In this document: positions 25,889 through 33,810 of the stretch, piece after piece | Numbering within the stretch: position 1 is the stretch's first letter | Layout: each line of letters opens with the position of its first letter | Assembly: GCF_004522215.1 (NCBI RefSeq) | Contig: NZ_SDLR01000001.1 | Span: 124,001-188,000 of the forward strand | Origin: Ammoniphilus sp. YIM 78166 | GTDB lineage: Bacteria; Bacillota; Bacilli; Aneurinibacillales; RAOX-1 | Direction: 5' to 3' | DNA length: 64,000 nucleotides | Position numbers and translations under genes: made by a program | Notes under the pieces: model-generated | Told to the model about the DNA's origin: nothing | Seen by the model: only the letters and a program-made list of their open reading frames with translations | The model's database searches: none

Positions 25889-26389
25889 ATGAGCCAGATA
25901 CAAAAAAACATCCAGTCGATAAATCGGTTGATAGATGACATTTTGGTAGCGGTGGAGTCGCTCACCGAGGAGCAAGTCCGTTGGAAGCCCTCCGCTGAGG
26001 CTTGGTCAGTCCAGGAAGTGTTATGTCACGTGGAAGAAGCGATTCCTTATTGGCTTGGTGAAATTCAACGCGTTGTCGAGGCACCCGGAATGGAATGGGG
26101 ACGAGGCTTGCAGCATGAAGGAAGACTGGAGGCAGTAGCTAAAGCGGATCAGCGATTGGTTTCCGATGTTGCAGAGGGCATTCGTAAGACGAAGGAGGAA
26201 GTAGAAAGGGTATTAGGAGGGTTAACCGATGAAGCCTTAGCCATCGAAGCCCCCAGCCGAAACCCTCGATTCGGGACGAAGGCGTTGTCTTTTGTCGTAG
26301 ATCATTTATTGGTTGAACATCTAGAAACGCACCTGCGCCAAATTAATCGGAATGTTGGGCAGTTTGGGACGGTAAAACCAGTTAGCTAA
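25889..26389 (+). CDS. DinB/YfiT-fold protein, candidate maleylpyruvate isomerase
   Basis: A 166-residue four-helix-bundle protein of the DinB superfamily. The three His that normally bind a metal are present: His47 in EVLCHVEEA, and His144 and His148 in the closing motif EHLETHLRQI. The superfamily includes thiol-dependent enzymes: mycothiol-dependent maleylpyruvate isomerase in actinobacteria and bacillithiol S-transferases in Bacillales. It sits 2 nt after the fumarylpyruvate-hydrolase-like gene and 18 nt before the gentisate dioxygenase gene, the position where an isomerase step is missing. Fold call firm; the isomerase role is inference. Confidence 0.8.
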   Translation: MSQIQKNIQSINRLIDDILVAVESLTEEQVRWKPSAEAWSVQEVLCHVEEAIPYWLGEIQRVVEAPGMEWGRGLQHEGRLEAVAKADQRLVSDVAEGIRKTKEEVERVLGGLTDEALAIEAPSRNPRFGTKALSFVVDHLLVEHLETHLRQINRNVGQFGTVKPVS

Positions 26390-26407
26390 AAAGGGGGAAG
26401 GTTAAAT

Positions 26408-27529
26408 ATGGCAGAAAAATTAGATTTCTTCCAAAGTACCATGGTGAAGGAATTTACCAAGGACATTGAGGGCTACCATTTGGGTCCACTCTGGAGTGCG
26501 ATCCCTGATCTGATGCACAGGCAGCCGCAGCCCCAAGCCATTCCTTACTTATGGAAGTGGGAAACGCTTTATGCGAAATTAATGGAAGCAACAGAAATCT
26601 TCACACCAGAACGGGGAGGGGAACGACGTGCCATCTATTTACAAAACCCGGGGCTAGTGAATCGTCAGCCTTGGGGATGGGCGTCTACTACCCAAACCCT
26701 ATATGCAGCTGTTCAGTTGATTCTTCCTGGCGAGACAGCCCCTTCACACAGACACACGCAATGCGCTCTTCGGTTTATCACCAAGGGGGAAGGGGCTTAT
26801 TCGATCGTCCAGGGTGAAAGGATTTTTATGGAAGAAGGCGATTTCTTAATTACCCCCCAGGGACTGTGGCATGGACATTCTCATTTAGGCGACAAGCCGA
26901 TGATCTGGATGGATTGCTTAGACATTCCGTTCATCTATGGACTAGGGGGAACCTTCTTTGAAAATTATCCGGAGAAGATTGAGCAGCCCAAACTGCCCGA
27001 CAATTATTCCGCTAAACGCTATGCGGGAGGCATGGTAAGACCGATTTCGGATCGTACTCCTAAAATCGCTCCTCTCGGAGCATACAAATGGAGTCCAACT
27101 CAAGCAGCTTTGAATAGCCTGAGCGAGTTTGAACCCGATCCATTTGATGGGCATGCAGTGGAGTATATTAATCCATCCAACGGTGCAACGGCTCATCCGA
27201 ACGTGGCCTCATGGATGCAACAGTTACCTAAGGGATTCCATTCCAAAGCTCATCGTCACACCAGTGCGACCATTTTCCATGTATTCAAGGGATCCGGATA
27301 TTCGATCATTAATGGAGTAAAGTTTAATTGGTCTGAAGGAGATTTCTTTGTAGTGCCGAACTGGGCATGGCATGAGCATGCGAACACGGGTGCTCAGGAT
27401 GCCTATCTATTCTCGACGAGTGATTTACCCATCATGGAAAAGTTTGGACTGCAAAGAGAAGAGGTCTACACCGAAAATAACGGCCATCAAAGCATTCAAG
27501 ATGAATTCGTCCCGTTACTTCCACGCTGA
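26408..27529 (+). CDS. Gentisate 1,2-dioxygenase-like bicupin
   Basis: A 373-residue double-cupin iron dioxygenase. The N-terminal part (LWSAIPDLMHRQP, RRAIYLQNPGL) is typical of gentisate 1,2-dioxygenases. First cupin: LPGETAPSHRHTQCALRFI with His114 and His116, and His155 in PQGLWHGHSH, the iron triad. Second cupin: FHSKAHRHTSATIFHVFKG and PNWAWHEH. Expected reaction: opening of gentisate (2,5-dihydroxybenzoate) between the carboxyl- and hydroxyl-bearing carbons to give maleylpyruvate. Salicylate- or hydroxynaphthoate-type ring cleavage is the alternative. It stands in the same operon as a GH3 glycosidase, which is unusual and points to an aromatic glycoside. Confidence 0.88.
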   Translation: MAEKLDFFQSTMVKEFTKDIEGYHLGPLWSAIPDLMHRQPQPQAIPYLWKWETLYAKLMEATEIFTPERGGERRAIYLQNPGLVNRQPWGWASTTQTLYAAVQLILPGETAPSHRHTQCALRFITKGEGAYSIVQGERIFMEEGDFLITPQGLWHGHSHLGDKPMIWMDCLDIPFIYGLGGTFFENYPEKIEQPKLPDNYSAKRYAGGMVRPISDRTPKIAPLGAYKWSPTQAALNSLSEFEPDPFDGHAVEYINPSNGATAHPNVASWMQQLPKGFHSKAHRHTSATIFHVFKGSGYSIINGVKFNWSEGDFFVVPNWAWHEHANTGAQDAYLFSTSDLPIMEKFGLQREEVYTENNGHQSIQDEFVPLLPR

Positions 27530-27543
27530 GAGGATAGATTCTC

Positions 27544-28170
27544 ATGAATAAGGACTGGAAGTTAATTTGGGATATTTTCATCACCTTTTTGAAAATTGGC
27601 CCTGTCACGTTTGGCGGGGGATATGCCATGATCCCCTTAATCGAAAGAGAAGTGGTAGTACGAAGAGAATGGCTAAAAGTCCATGAGGTAACTGATATCT
27701 TTGCGGTTGCGGAATCCGTTCCTGGCGCCATCGCCATCAATTCGGCAACCTTCATTGGCTATCGCATCGCTGGACTAAGAGGAGCAATTGCCGCGATGGC
27801 AGGGATCATGCTCCCCACGTTTCTAATCGTTATCGCCTTAGGTGTCTCCTTTCTTTATTTTAAGGATAATCCTAAAATGAAAGCAGCATTTGAAGGGATT
27901 CGGCCAGCGATCGTGGCTTTAATTGCTTACGCTGGGTATAAGCTTGGTAAGATCGCTGTCATTGATAAGACGACTTTTGTACTGACAGGAATAACGGTAC
28001 TCGTTTTGTTATCTATCCATTTTCATCCGGTCTTGATTATCGTAAGCGGCGCGGTAATAGGGATCGGATTAGTAAAGCTCAAGGATAAATTAGGCTATGC
28101 AACTCCAATCGAAGCGGAAGAACAAAACGATGGCATTCCTTCTGACTACTTTCTAGGAGCAGGGATATGA
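27544..28170 (+). CDS. CHR-family transporter subunit (short ChrA type), first of pair
   Basis: A 208-residue membrane protein of the short-chain chromate-transporter (CHR) family. It has the signature GPVTFGGGYAMIPLIEREVV near the start and SVPGAIAINSATFIGYRIAG near 60-80, with about six spans. Short CHR proteins work as pairs; the partner starts 4 nt before this stop. Known members move chromate, a sulfate look-alike. Because seven cytoplasmic sulfatases are in the same regulon, export of sulfate (or of a pathway anion) is a reasonable proposal, not shown by sequence. ATG 27544 follows gagagg. Confidence 0.88.
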   Translation: MNKDWKLIWDIFITFLKIGPVTFGGGYAMIPLIEREVVVRREWLKVHEVTDIFAVAESVPGAIAINSATFIGYRIAGLRGAIAAMAGIMLPTFLIVIALGVSFLYFKDNPKMKAAFEGIRPAIVALIAYAGYKLGKIAVIDKTTFVLTGITVLVLLSIHFHPVLIIVSGAVIGIGLVKLKDKLGYATPIEAEEQNDGIPSDYFLGAGI

Positions 28171-28706
28171 TTCTATGGGAGCTCTTTAAAACGTTCTTTG
28201 TCATTGGTTCGGTGTCGTTTGGCGGAGGCTATGCTATGATCCCGGTGATCGAAGCGGAAGTTTCCAGACATAAATGGTTGACGACCCAAGAGTTTACGGA
28301 TGTCATCGCCATTGCAGGGATGTCCCCGGGGCCGATTGCGACAAACAGCGCCATCTTTGTCGGTTACCAAACGGCGGGGCTGGCGGGGGGCATTGTCTCG
28401 GCTCTGGGGATGTTGCTCCCTTCCTTAGCGATTATCTTGCTGGTAGCGACATTTTTTTATAGAGCAAATAAAAATAGAGTGGTTCAATCGGCGTTTTATG
28501 GGTTGCGCCCCATCATCGTCGGGTTAATTATCTATTCAGCGATCAAGTTTGCTATATCTAACGGAATTATAGGTTCCCTATCCTATCATTCACTTAGTCT
28601 TCTTTTCCTGTTTATGATGGCCTTCTATGCCTTGATGCGTCTTCGCATGCATCCTGCTGTTGTGATTGTCCTCTCTGGGCTTATTGGTGTAACCTTATAC
28701 TCATAA
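28167..28706 (+). CDS. CHR-family transporter subunit (short ChrA type), second of pair
   Basis: A 179-residue partner with the repeated signature GSVSFGGGYAMIPVIEAEV near 14-32 and GMSPGPIATNSAIFVGYQTAG near 53-73. It overlaps the first subunit by 4 nt (ATGA) and ends the operon that starts at promoter 5. The heterodimer would have two copies of the CHR fold. Confidence 0.88.
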   Translation: MILWELFKTFFVIGSVSFGGGYAMIPVIEAEVSRHKWLTTQEFTDVIAIAGMSPGPIATNSAIFVGYQTAGLAGGIVSALGMLLPSLAIILLVATFFYRANKNRVVQSAFYGLRPIIVGLIIYSAIKFAISNGIIGSLSYHSLSLLFLFMMAFYALMRLRMHPAVVIVLSGLIGVTLYS

Positions 28707-28713
28707 TTATCAG

Positions 28714-28746
28714 AAAAGGGTTCCGGAAACATTAGGAACCCTTTTT
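28714..28746 (+). terminator. Terminator of the GH3-gentisate-CHR operon
   Basis: AAAAGGGTTCC (28714-28724) pairs with GGAACCCTTTT (28735-28745). Confidence 0.85.
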
Positions 28747-28748
28747 GC

Positions 28749-29027
28749 TATTATTCTTTCTACGGTAAATTCGACGGCTCTTACAGTAAACATTTTAATA
28801 ATGAATATTTTCCAAATATTTTTGGAAAGGCTTCTCTGACTTCTGATCAGACACTTGAGAGAGTAAATGAATGCATATTTTATTTTATAGCTAGTGTACT
28901 GCCTCTAATTCTTAATCGAAACCAGTTTAAACCCTCAAAAAATGGTTTCCTATGGAAATCGGCAACTGTATTAAGAGAGAGTTTTATGGATTCGTATATT
29001 AATTATGTTGCAGATAATTTTGAGTAA
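28749..29027 (+). pseudogene. Startless open frame, unrecognised remnant
   Basis: The frame ending at TAA 29025-29027 is open for over 90 codons back into the preceding terminator and has no usable start codon until a Met near its end. It reads like real protein (FYGKFDGSYSKHFNNEYFP; FLWKSATVLRESFMDSYI). I do not recognise the family. Most likely it is the C-terminal piece of a gene cut off by the rearrangement that placed the CHR operon here. The 150 nt that follow hold only the hairpin at 29133. Confidence 0.4.
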
Positions 29028-29132
29028 AGGTACATGTGGTCGATTCCGCTTTTATTGAAGGTGGAATTATGCTGTGCTCAACGACTCTCGCTATGATGGA
29101 TTGGGAGAACTACTTGGGTCTCCACGACAGTA

Positions 29133-29161
29133 AAGAGTCTAGCGATGTTCGCTAGACTCTT
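29133..29161. terminator. Bidirectional hairpin terminator
   Basis: A 13-bp perfect stem, arms 29133-29145 and 29149-29161 (aagagtctagcga), with a 3-nt loop and A/T-rich flanks on both sides. It lies just past the stop of the minus-strand amine oxidase gene. Confidence 0.8.
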
Positions 29162-29181
29162 AATTAGGTATTGGAGTTGTT

Positions 29182-31476
29182 CTACTCCTTCTTCGGCAAA
29201 TTCAACGTTGGAGTACGATCAAAGAAATTCCAAGGCTTGAGCAACGTGTAGACCCATTCTGTCGGCATCATTGGCCACTCTTCTGCTCGGGCGACATGGG
29301 TAGTGCCAGTAGACATCCAGAGAACGATGTCGGTGTTTTCAATAGATTGATTGTCCGCCGTAAACTGCTTGAGGCCAGTATCCGTCTTGCTGCGGTTAGA
29401 ATATTTGCCTTCTGGGTATTTCTCATTTGGATCATAGGCGGTGACCCAGATCTGCTTGTCCATAAAGTTCACTCGTTTAAACAACCAATCGTCTTCGGTA
29501 AAGAGGGCTCCTTTCGCAATCGGATGCGTTCCTCCAGCAAAAGGGATCACCTGGTAGGAAACCGGGTTGCCGACTTTATTTCCTTTATTGGGGTTGCTGA
29601 TCAGGCGAACGGTAGAAGGATCAAATTTCTGAATGGCTTCTTGCTCGGTTTGGACGGTCTTTTGCTCTGTAATCATGACACTCTTGCGAGGGCCACCTTC
29701 AGTATTCGGGACCGCTTTCGGATTGACCTCCATCAAAGAGTTATTCTCGCCATCGACATCCAGATCCAGGCGGAAATTATAGATATGCTGGTGGGTTGTC
29801 CCTACAATGTTGTGGTCAATCAAGGTTCCATAACGTGTGTCTTTCTCCGCTGTGTCGTCTTGCATCGTTCTTGTAACGACTCCTTTAACAGCTTCAATGC
29901 CTGAAGCTCCCGCGTTGATTTGGATATTTCCGTTCTGTGCGAATACCCAATCGATAATGTAGTCATAGTTGCCGATGGTACTGACCCAACGAACAACGAG
30001 CTCACGGCGCTCTCGGCTTTGGTTGTCTTCTGTAAAGGTAACTAGGTCCGCATGCTTATATTCAGGGCCAGCATAGCGTTCAAAGATGGCCATGGCATTC
30101 GGGATCGTATAGGGATTTCCTTCATTATCTGCTATCGTTGCATCGAGGAGAACGGCGTTCTCTGGTACGTCTGTCCCTTTTTCCAGGGAAGAAGACAAGC
30201 CGCCCATTCCATATTCTCCCGCATCCAGATAGGACTTAAAATACCAGCCGATATCAGGATCTCCATAAGGTACAATCATGCCGCCGAGATTTCCTTCATA
30301 CATGATTTTTCGCTTGGTGCCTTCATCGGTATAAGTTAGTGTGGAAATCACCGGACCGACTCTGGAGTCTAATCGCAGATGAAAGTCCCAGTTCTGCCAG
30401 TTGATGGTATTGCCTGCAATTTGATAGTTTTTTCCCTCTGGCTCGGTGATATGTAGAGGTTTTACCGTCGCTTTGTTCGGATAGTCCCTTCCGTCAATAG
30501 CATTCAACTGCATAGGAACGGGAATGACTCCACTATCCTCAATTTTGATGACTTTCTTCGTTTCCAGATCGACCACAGCTACGAGATTTTCAATCGGATG
30601 AGCCCAGAAGTTTCCGTCGCGGGTATTTAGATAGGAGACGACCTTCAGCAATCTTGCATCATGCTCCAATTCATCTTCCCCGCCGAAATACCCGACGGTT
30701 AGTGGCGTAGCCACCACATCCTTGACATTTTGAATGCCTCGTTTTTTTAGTGCGGCAGCATACTCGGCACTTGCCTCAATGGCCTCCTGTGCAGCCACAA
30801 AGTCATCCATGATAATCATACCATGAACGCCTGAGATTTCTTTCCAAGCTATTAGCTGTTGGGTGGAAAGATCGACTTCCCCTTCAATGACGCTTCTTCC
30901 GTCCAACACAATAAATTCAGCTTTGCGGGTTAATGGCGATCTAGCCTCTGGATTCAGTGTCCAGGCCCAAACTTGATCTTTAGGAGGAGTCTTCACAGAA
31001 ATCTCGGTAAAGCGGAGATGATCCTGCCACTTGCCAGACTTTTTGATCGTTTGTACCACGGCCTCGATTTCTTTGGGCGTCAATGGATTCAGTGGATGGT
31101 CTTGAGCTTGGATTTGCACGCTCTGATCTAACTGAGATTGAAACACATCATTCACGAAGTGATGGGATACATAGGCCGAACCTTGCTTGACGGTTACCGG
31201 TCCTTCAAGTGTCACTGGTTTCCCATTGACGAGGGCTTGATTGGAATTTGGCTTGACTTCCACTACAACCCCATCCTTGATAATGCGAATCGTCTTAGTG
31301 GCCGGATCCCATTGAACTTTTGCGCCAAAATCCTCAAGGGTTTTCCGCAATTCAACATAATCCGCTTCCCCGCCCCCATGTGCATTGGCTTGTTGGGACG
31401 GAGTCAATACAGGGAAAGTGAAAGCAAGCGCCATACTGAGTGCTAACGTGGCCCGGATCCATCTTTTCTTGTTCAT
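29182..31476 (-). CDS. Secreted copper amine oxidase
   Basis: A 764-residue primary-amine oxidase. Signal peptide at 1-32 (hydrophobic core LALSMALAFTFPVL, cut near ANAHG). Residues 38-115 form the copper-amine-oxidase N-terminal (stalk) domain, VELRKTLEDFGAKVQWDP. The catalytic domain has the TPQ precursor Tyr504 in STIGNYDYIIDW and copper-ligand His in THQHIYNFRLDLDVDG. It oxidises primary amines such as tyramine or phenylethylamine to aldehydes with H2O2 and NH3, outside the membrane. AAGGAGG precedes the start. An AraC-type regulator gene lies directly upstream on the same strand and may control it. Confidence 0.93.
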   Translation of the reverse strand: MNKKRWIRATLALSMALAFTFPVLTPSQQANAHGGGEADYVELRKTLEDFGAKVQWDPATKTIRIIKDGVVVEVKPNSNQALVNGKPVTLEGPVTVKQGSAYVSHHFVNDVFQSQLDQSVQIQAQDHPLNPLTPKEIEAVVQTIKKSGKWQDHLRFTEISVKTPPKDQVWAWTLNPEARSPLTRKAEFIVLDGRSVIEGEVDLSTQQLIAWKEISGVHGMIIMDDFVAAQEAIEASAEYAAALKKRGIQNVKDVVATPLTVGYFGGEDELEHDARLLKVVSYLNTRDGNFWAHPIENLVAVVDLETKKVIKIEDSGVIPVPMQLNAIDGRDYPNKATVKPLHITEPEGKNYQIAGNTINWQNWDFHLRLDSRVGPVISTLTYTDEGTKRKIMYEGNLGGMIVPYGDPDIGWYFKSYLDAGEYGMGGLSSSLEKGTDVPENAVLLDATIADNEGNPYTIPNAMAIFERYAGPEYKHADLVTFTEDNQSRERRELVVRWVSTIGNYDYIIDWVFAQNGNIQINAGASGIEAVKGVVTRTMQDDTAEKDTRYGTLIDHNIVGTTHQHIYNFRLDLDVDGENNSLMEVNPKAVPNTEGGPRKSVMITEQKTVQTEQEAIQKFDPSTVRLISNPNKGNKVGNPVSYQVIPFAGGTHPIAKGALFTEDDWLFKRVNFMDKQIWVTAYDPNEKYPEGKYSNRSKTDTGLKQFTADNQSIENTDIVLWMSTGTTHVARAEEWPMMPTEWVYTLLKPWNFFDRTPTLNLPKKE

Positions 31477-31564
31477 GTGAATGTAAGCCTCCTTGGTAAC
31501 TTAGTTTTCTAAGTTAACTGTACAACTTCCTATCCTCTCTGTATTGCACAAAGCGGAAATGGAA

Positions 31565-32344
31565 CTATAGGCTTTCTAAAAAAAGTTTGGGGGAGAGAGA
31601 TCCAAACTTTTTAAATTCACGGATGAAATGGGCCTGATCATAATAGCCGTTATCCCAAAGATTTTCTTTCCGTCGATGATGGAGCAAATCTTGAAGCGCA
31701 TACTGAAATCTCGTAATTTGAGAAAATAATTTGGGTGGAAGTCCAACGTATTCCTCGAAGAGGAGCCGTAAATACCGAGAAGAGTAATTAACCTCTAATC
31801 CAAGATCCTTTATGCTAATGTTTCCTTTGGTTTCTGCAATTCGTTCTAATGCATATCGGATCAGGTGAGAAGGGGTTGGGGAAAAGATCCTTTCCCCTAT
31901 TTCTCGAAGAAACAACTCTCTCTTGTCGGCAAAAGTTCCTTGATCGGCAATCTTTTCTATACAATAGAAATCAATTTTTGAAAAATCGTGGAGCGGTACG
32001 CGGTTACTGGTGAGTTCTTGGATAGAAAGGTTCGTGCGTTTCAAATGATGGGGAAAGAAACGAACGCCAAAATACTTCGTATTAGGCAAAAGATCCAGGG
32101 GGATTCGTTGGAGTACACTTCCGTATAGGTAAGCTTCCGGCTTTTGCGTGCAGCTAATGAGGATGTCAATACATCCATCGGGAATAGCGGTAATAGGTTT
32201 AGAGAAGGTTTCATCGGTTAGAAACTCATAACATAATAGAGGAACTCTACTATTGTCCGTTGCAAATTGCTCCCTTTGTTCCATATAAGTAGCAAAGCAG
32301 TTGAATTCGGGCTGTAAAGGCATATAACCATTCATCATGAACAC
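31565..32344 (-). CDS. AraC-family transcriptional regulator
   Basis: A 259-residue regulator. The N-terminal ~140 residues (YEFLTDETFSKPITAIPDGCIDILI; KYFGVRFFPHH) are the sensor domain seen in many uncharacterised AraC proteins. The last ~100 residues hold the double helix-turn-helix (ISIKDLGLEVNYSSRYLRLLFEEYVGLPPKLF; YYDQAHFIREFKKFGSLSPKLF). ATGs at 32344 and 32335 are close alternatives. It lies 88 nt upstream of the amine oxidase gene, so an amine-responsive control is likely but unproven. Confidence 0.87.
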   Translation of the reverse strand: MFMMNGYMPLQPEFNCFATYMEQREQFATDNSRVPLLCYEFLTDETFSKPITAIPDGCIDILISCTQKPEAYLYGSVLQRIPLDLLPNTKYFGVRFFPHHLKRTNLSIQELTSNRVPLHDFSKIDFYCIEKIADQGTFADKRELFLREIGERIFSPTPSHLIRYALERIAETKGNISIKDLGLEVNYSSRYLRLLFEEYVGLPPKLFSQITRFQYALQDLLHHRRKENLWDNGYYDQAHFIREFKKFGSLSPKLFLESL

Positions 32345-32516
32345 ACTCCTACGTAGAAAGCAAATATCATTTATAGTAGGGCTTAATAAAGATAAGTGGT
32401 TAAAGATTGGAAGATAATCTGACTAAAAAAAACCTATGACTTGGGGAGAAGGTATCGTTGGGGTATACTTGTTAAGTAATGTTATAATTATACCAAGTAT
32501 GGAAGGATTTTGTAAG

Positions 32517-33146
32517 ATGCTGCAACTCATTGCGATGGCCACGATGCTCATCGATCATATCGGATACATCTTTTTCCCTGATTCTCAGCTCTATCGAATT
32601 GTCGGTAGATTGGCTTTTCCCCTATACTGCTGGTTTTTGGTCCAGGGTTATCTTCATACGAGGAATCTGAAGAACTATATGTATCGTTTATTCGGACTAG
32701 CTTGTCTTTCACAAATTCCCTACAACTTGGCTTTTCAGCAAGTAGAGGAATTAAATGTGATCTTTACTCTTTTACTCTCCATCATCGCCTTATACATACT
32801 GGATCATGTTGAGGGTTACCGATTGAAATCCATCTTGCTTTTAGGTGTCATGAGTACAGCTATACTTGTGCCGATGGATTATGGGTTGTATGGGGTTGCT
32901 CTGGTGCTGATCTACCGATATCTTGATCAACGGAGACTAGTTCGTTATCACATGCTATTGAATCTGTTCTTCTTTGCCGCCTATGGCATAGGATATTGGA
33001 TTCAGTTTTTTAGTATCTTTGCGACCATCCTGATTGGTTTACCCTATTCGTACCGCTTCATGCCAAGAATCAAGCCACTTTATAGAAGTTTTTATCCTCT
33101 TCACTTGGCGGTGTTGTTTGTTATATCGATGTGGTTGGGGAGATAG
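32517..33146 (+). CDS. TraX-family membrane protein
   Basis: Start ATG 32517 (MLQLIAMATMLIDHIGYIFFP), with ggaagga 9 nt upstream, gives 209 residues. The opening IAMATMLIDHIGYIFFP, GRLAFPLYCWFLVQGYLHTRN and RLFGLACLSQIPYNL are typical of TraX. About seven to eight membrane spans. TraX was named for pilin acetylation by the F plasmid, but chromosomal relatives in Firmicutes have no known role. A -10-like TATAAT lies at 32483-32488. A strong terminator follows. Confidence 0.85.
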   Translation: MLQLIAMATMLIDHIGYIFFPDSQLYRIVGRLAFPLYCWFLVQGYLHTRNLKNYMYRLFGLACLSQIPYNLAFQQVEELNVIFTLLLSIIALYILDHVEGYRLKSILLLGVMSTAILVPMDYGLYGVALVLIYRYLDQRRLVRYHMLLNLFFFAAYGIGYWIQFFSIFATILIGLPYSYRFMPRIKPLYRSFYPLHLAVLFVISMWLGR

Positions 33147-33183
33147 CAAATTTTGAATAGAAGCGGGCCACAGCTTTACAAAA

Positions 33184-33227
33184 AATAACCCTACTTCGTT
33201 CCGGATCAGGAATGAAGTAGGGTTATT
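33184..33227. terminator. Bidirectional terminator
   Basis: Arms 33184-33202 and 33209-33227 pair over 19 positions with one mismatch (aataaccctacttc / gaagtagggttatt). The minus-strand reading ends in a T-run, so it serves both the TraX gene and the small minus-strand gene at 33255. Confidence 0.85.
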
Positions 33228-33254
33228 CGCTTTTGTGGCTGGTAAAAGGTGAAC

Positions 33255-33356
33255 TTAAATCCATTCCCATGTGCCATCTTCACGGATATAAAGAACTCTC
33301 TTCTCGATTTCTACATTTTCAATCAACTCTAGATATTGATCGTATTCGTTGTTCAT
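33255..33356 (-). CDS. Small 33-residue protein, unrecognised
   Basis: Reading minus from ATG 33356-33354: MNNEYDQYLELIENVEIEKR, then VLYIREDGTWEWI and TAA at 33257-33255. An excellent ribosome site (aaaaggaga on the minus strand, about 33365-33373) lies 8 nt upstream, and the shared terminator lies 27 nt downstream. The peptide is acidic, with a Tyr/Trp-rich end and no membrane span. Well-placed signals on both sides suggest a real small gene. Function unknown. Confidence 0.6.
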   Translation of the reverse strand: MNNEYDQYLELIENVEIEKRVLYIREDGTWEWI

Positions 33357-33622
33357 GTTAAACATCTCCTTTTGTTTTTTTGTTATTCGTTTTTCCTGGG
33401 GAGGATGGTTCTATCATACAATCTAGTGAAAAAATTCACAATATAGTTGTTCAGTGTTTCACATTTTTGTCATTAATGTTTGAATATTTCTTGAACTTAC
33501 TAGTCTTAAGAGTGTCATGGCTTCTGATTGGTGCGATCCGCTGTTAATTGCCCTGCATGTACATGCTGCTGTCAAGAAAGGCATATACCCTAACATGTAT
33601 ATTTCTGCCTTCGCCAACGAAG

Positions 33623-33706
33623 TTGCCGGTAACCGGGTTCAAATTGCTTGTAAACACACCTCAGTTGCCGGTAAAGGAGAGGAACTCGCCGGTAAAGAAT
33701 GGAGGG
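33623..33706. repeat. Degenerate 21-bp tandem repeat, block 1
   Basis: Copies of (g)TTGCCGGTA start at 33623, 33644, 33665 and 33686, exactly 21 bp apart, with variable bases between. In one frame this gives a heptapeptide series (V/I/L)AG(N/K)xxx, but there is no convincing gene (the ATG-started frame has no ribosome site). With block 2 this is a minisatellite-like element. Confidence 0.75.
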
Positions 33707-33765
33707 TGGAGACCGGTCTCCATAGAAAAGTAATAATACTAAAAGAAAGTTTACCCAAGACATAA

Positions 33766-33794
33766 CAATACCCCTTCGTTTCAAAGGGGTATTG
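33766..33794. terminator. Hairpin between the two repeat blocks
   Basis: CAATACCCCTT (33766-33776) pairs with AAGGGGTATTG (33784-33794) around a 7-nt loop. It splits the repeat array and puts the two blocks one base out of register. The T-run is short, so it may be structure only. Confidence 0.6.
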
Positions 33795-33810
33795 TCTTCC
33801 AATCACCAAC

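Noticed and set aside
27544..28706. Calling the CHR pair a chromate resistance operon
   Set aside because: No ChrB-type regulator or metal genes nearby; the operon is tied to glycoside and gentisate genes.
29296..29904. 202-codon plus-strand frame inside the amine oxidase gene
   Set aside because: Antisense shadow of a gene with clear catalytic motifs.
33517..33765. 82-codon frame through the 21-bp repeats as a protein gene
   Set aside because: No ribosome site, the repeat continues past its end in another register with a stop codon, and two other frames are equally open; the repeat period explains the open frame.
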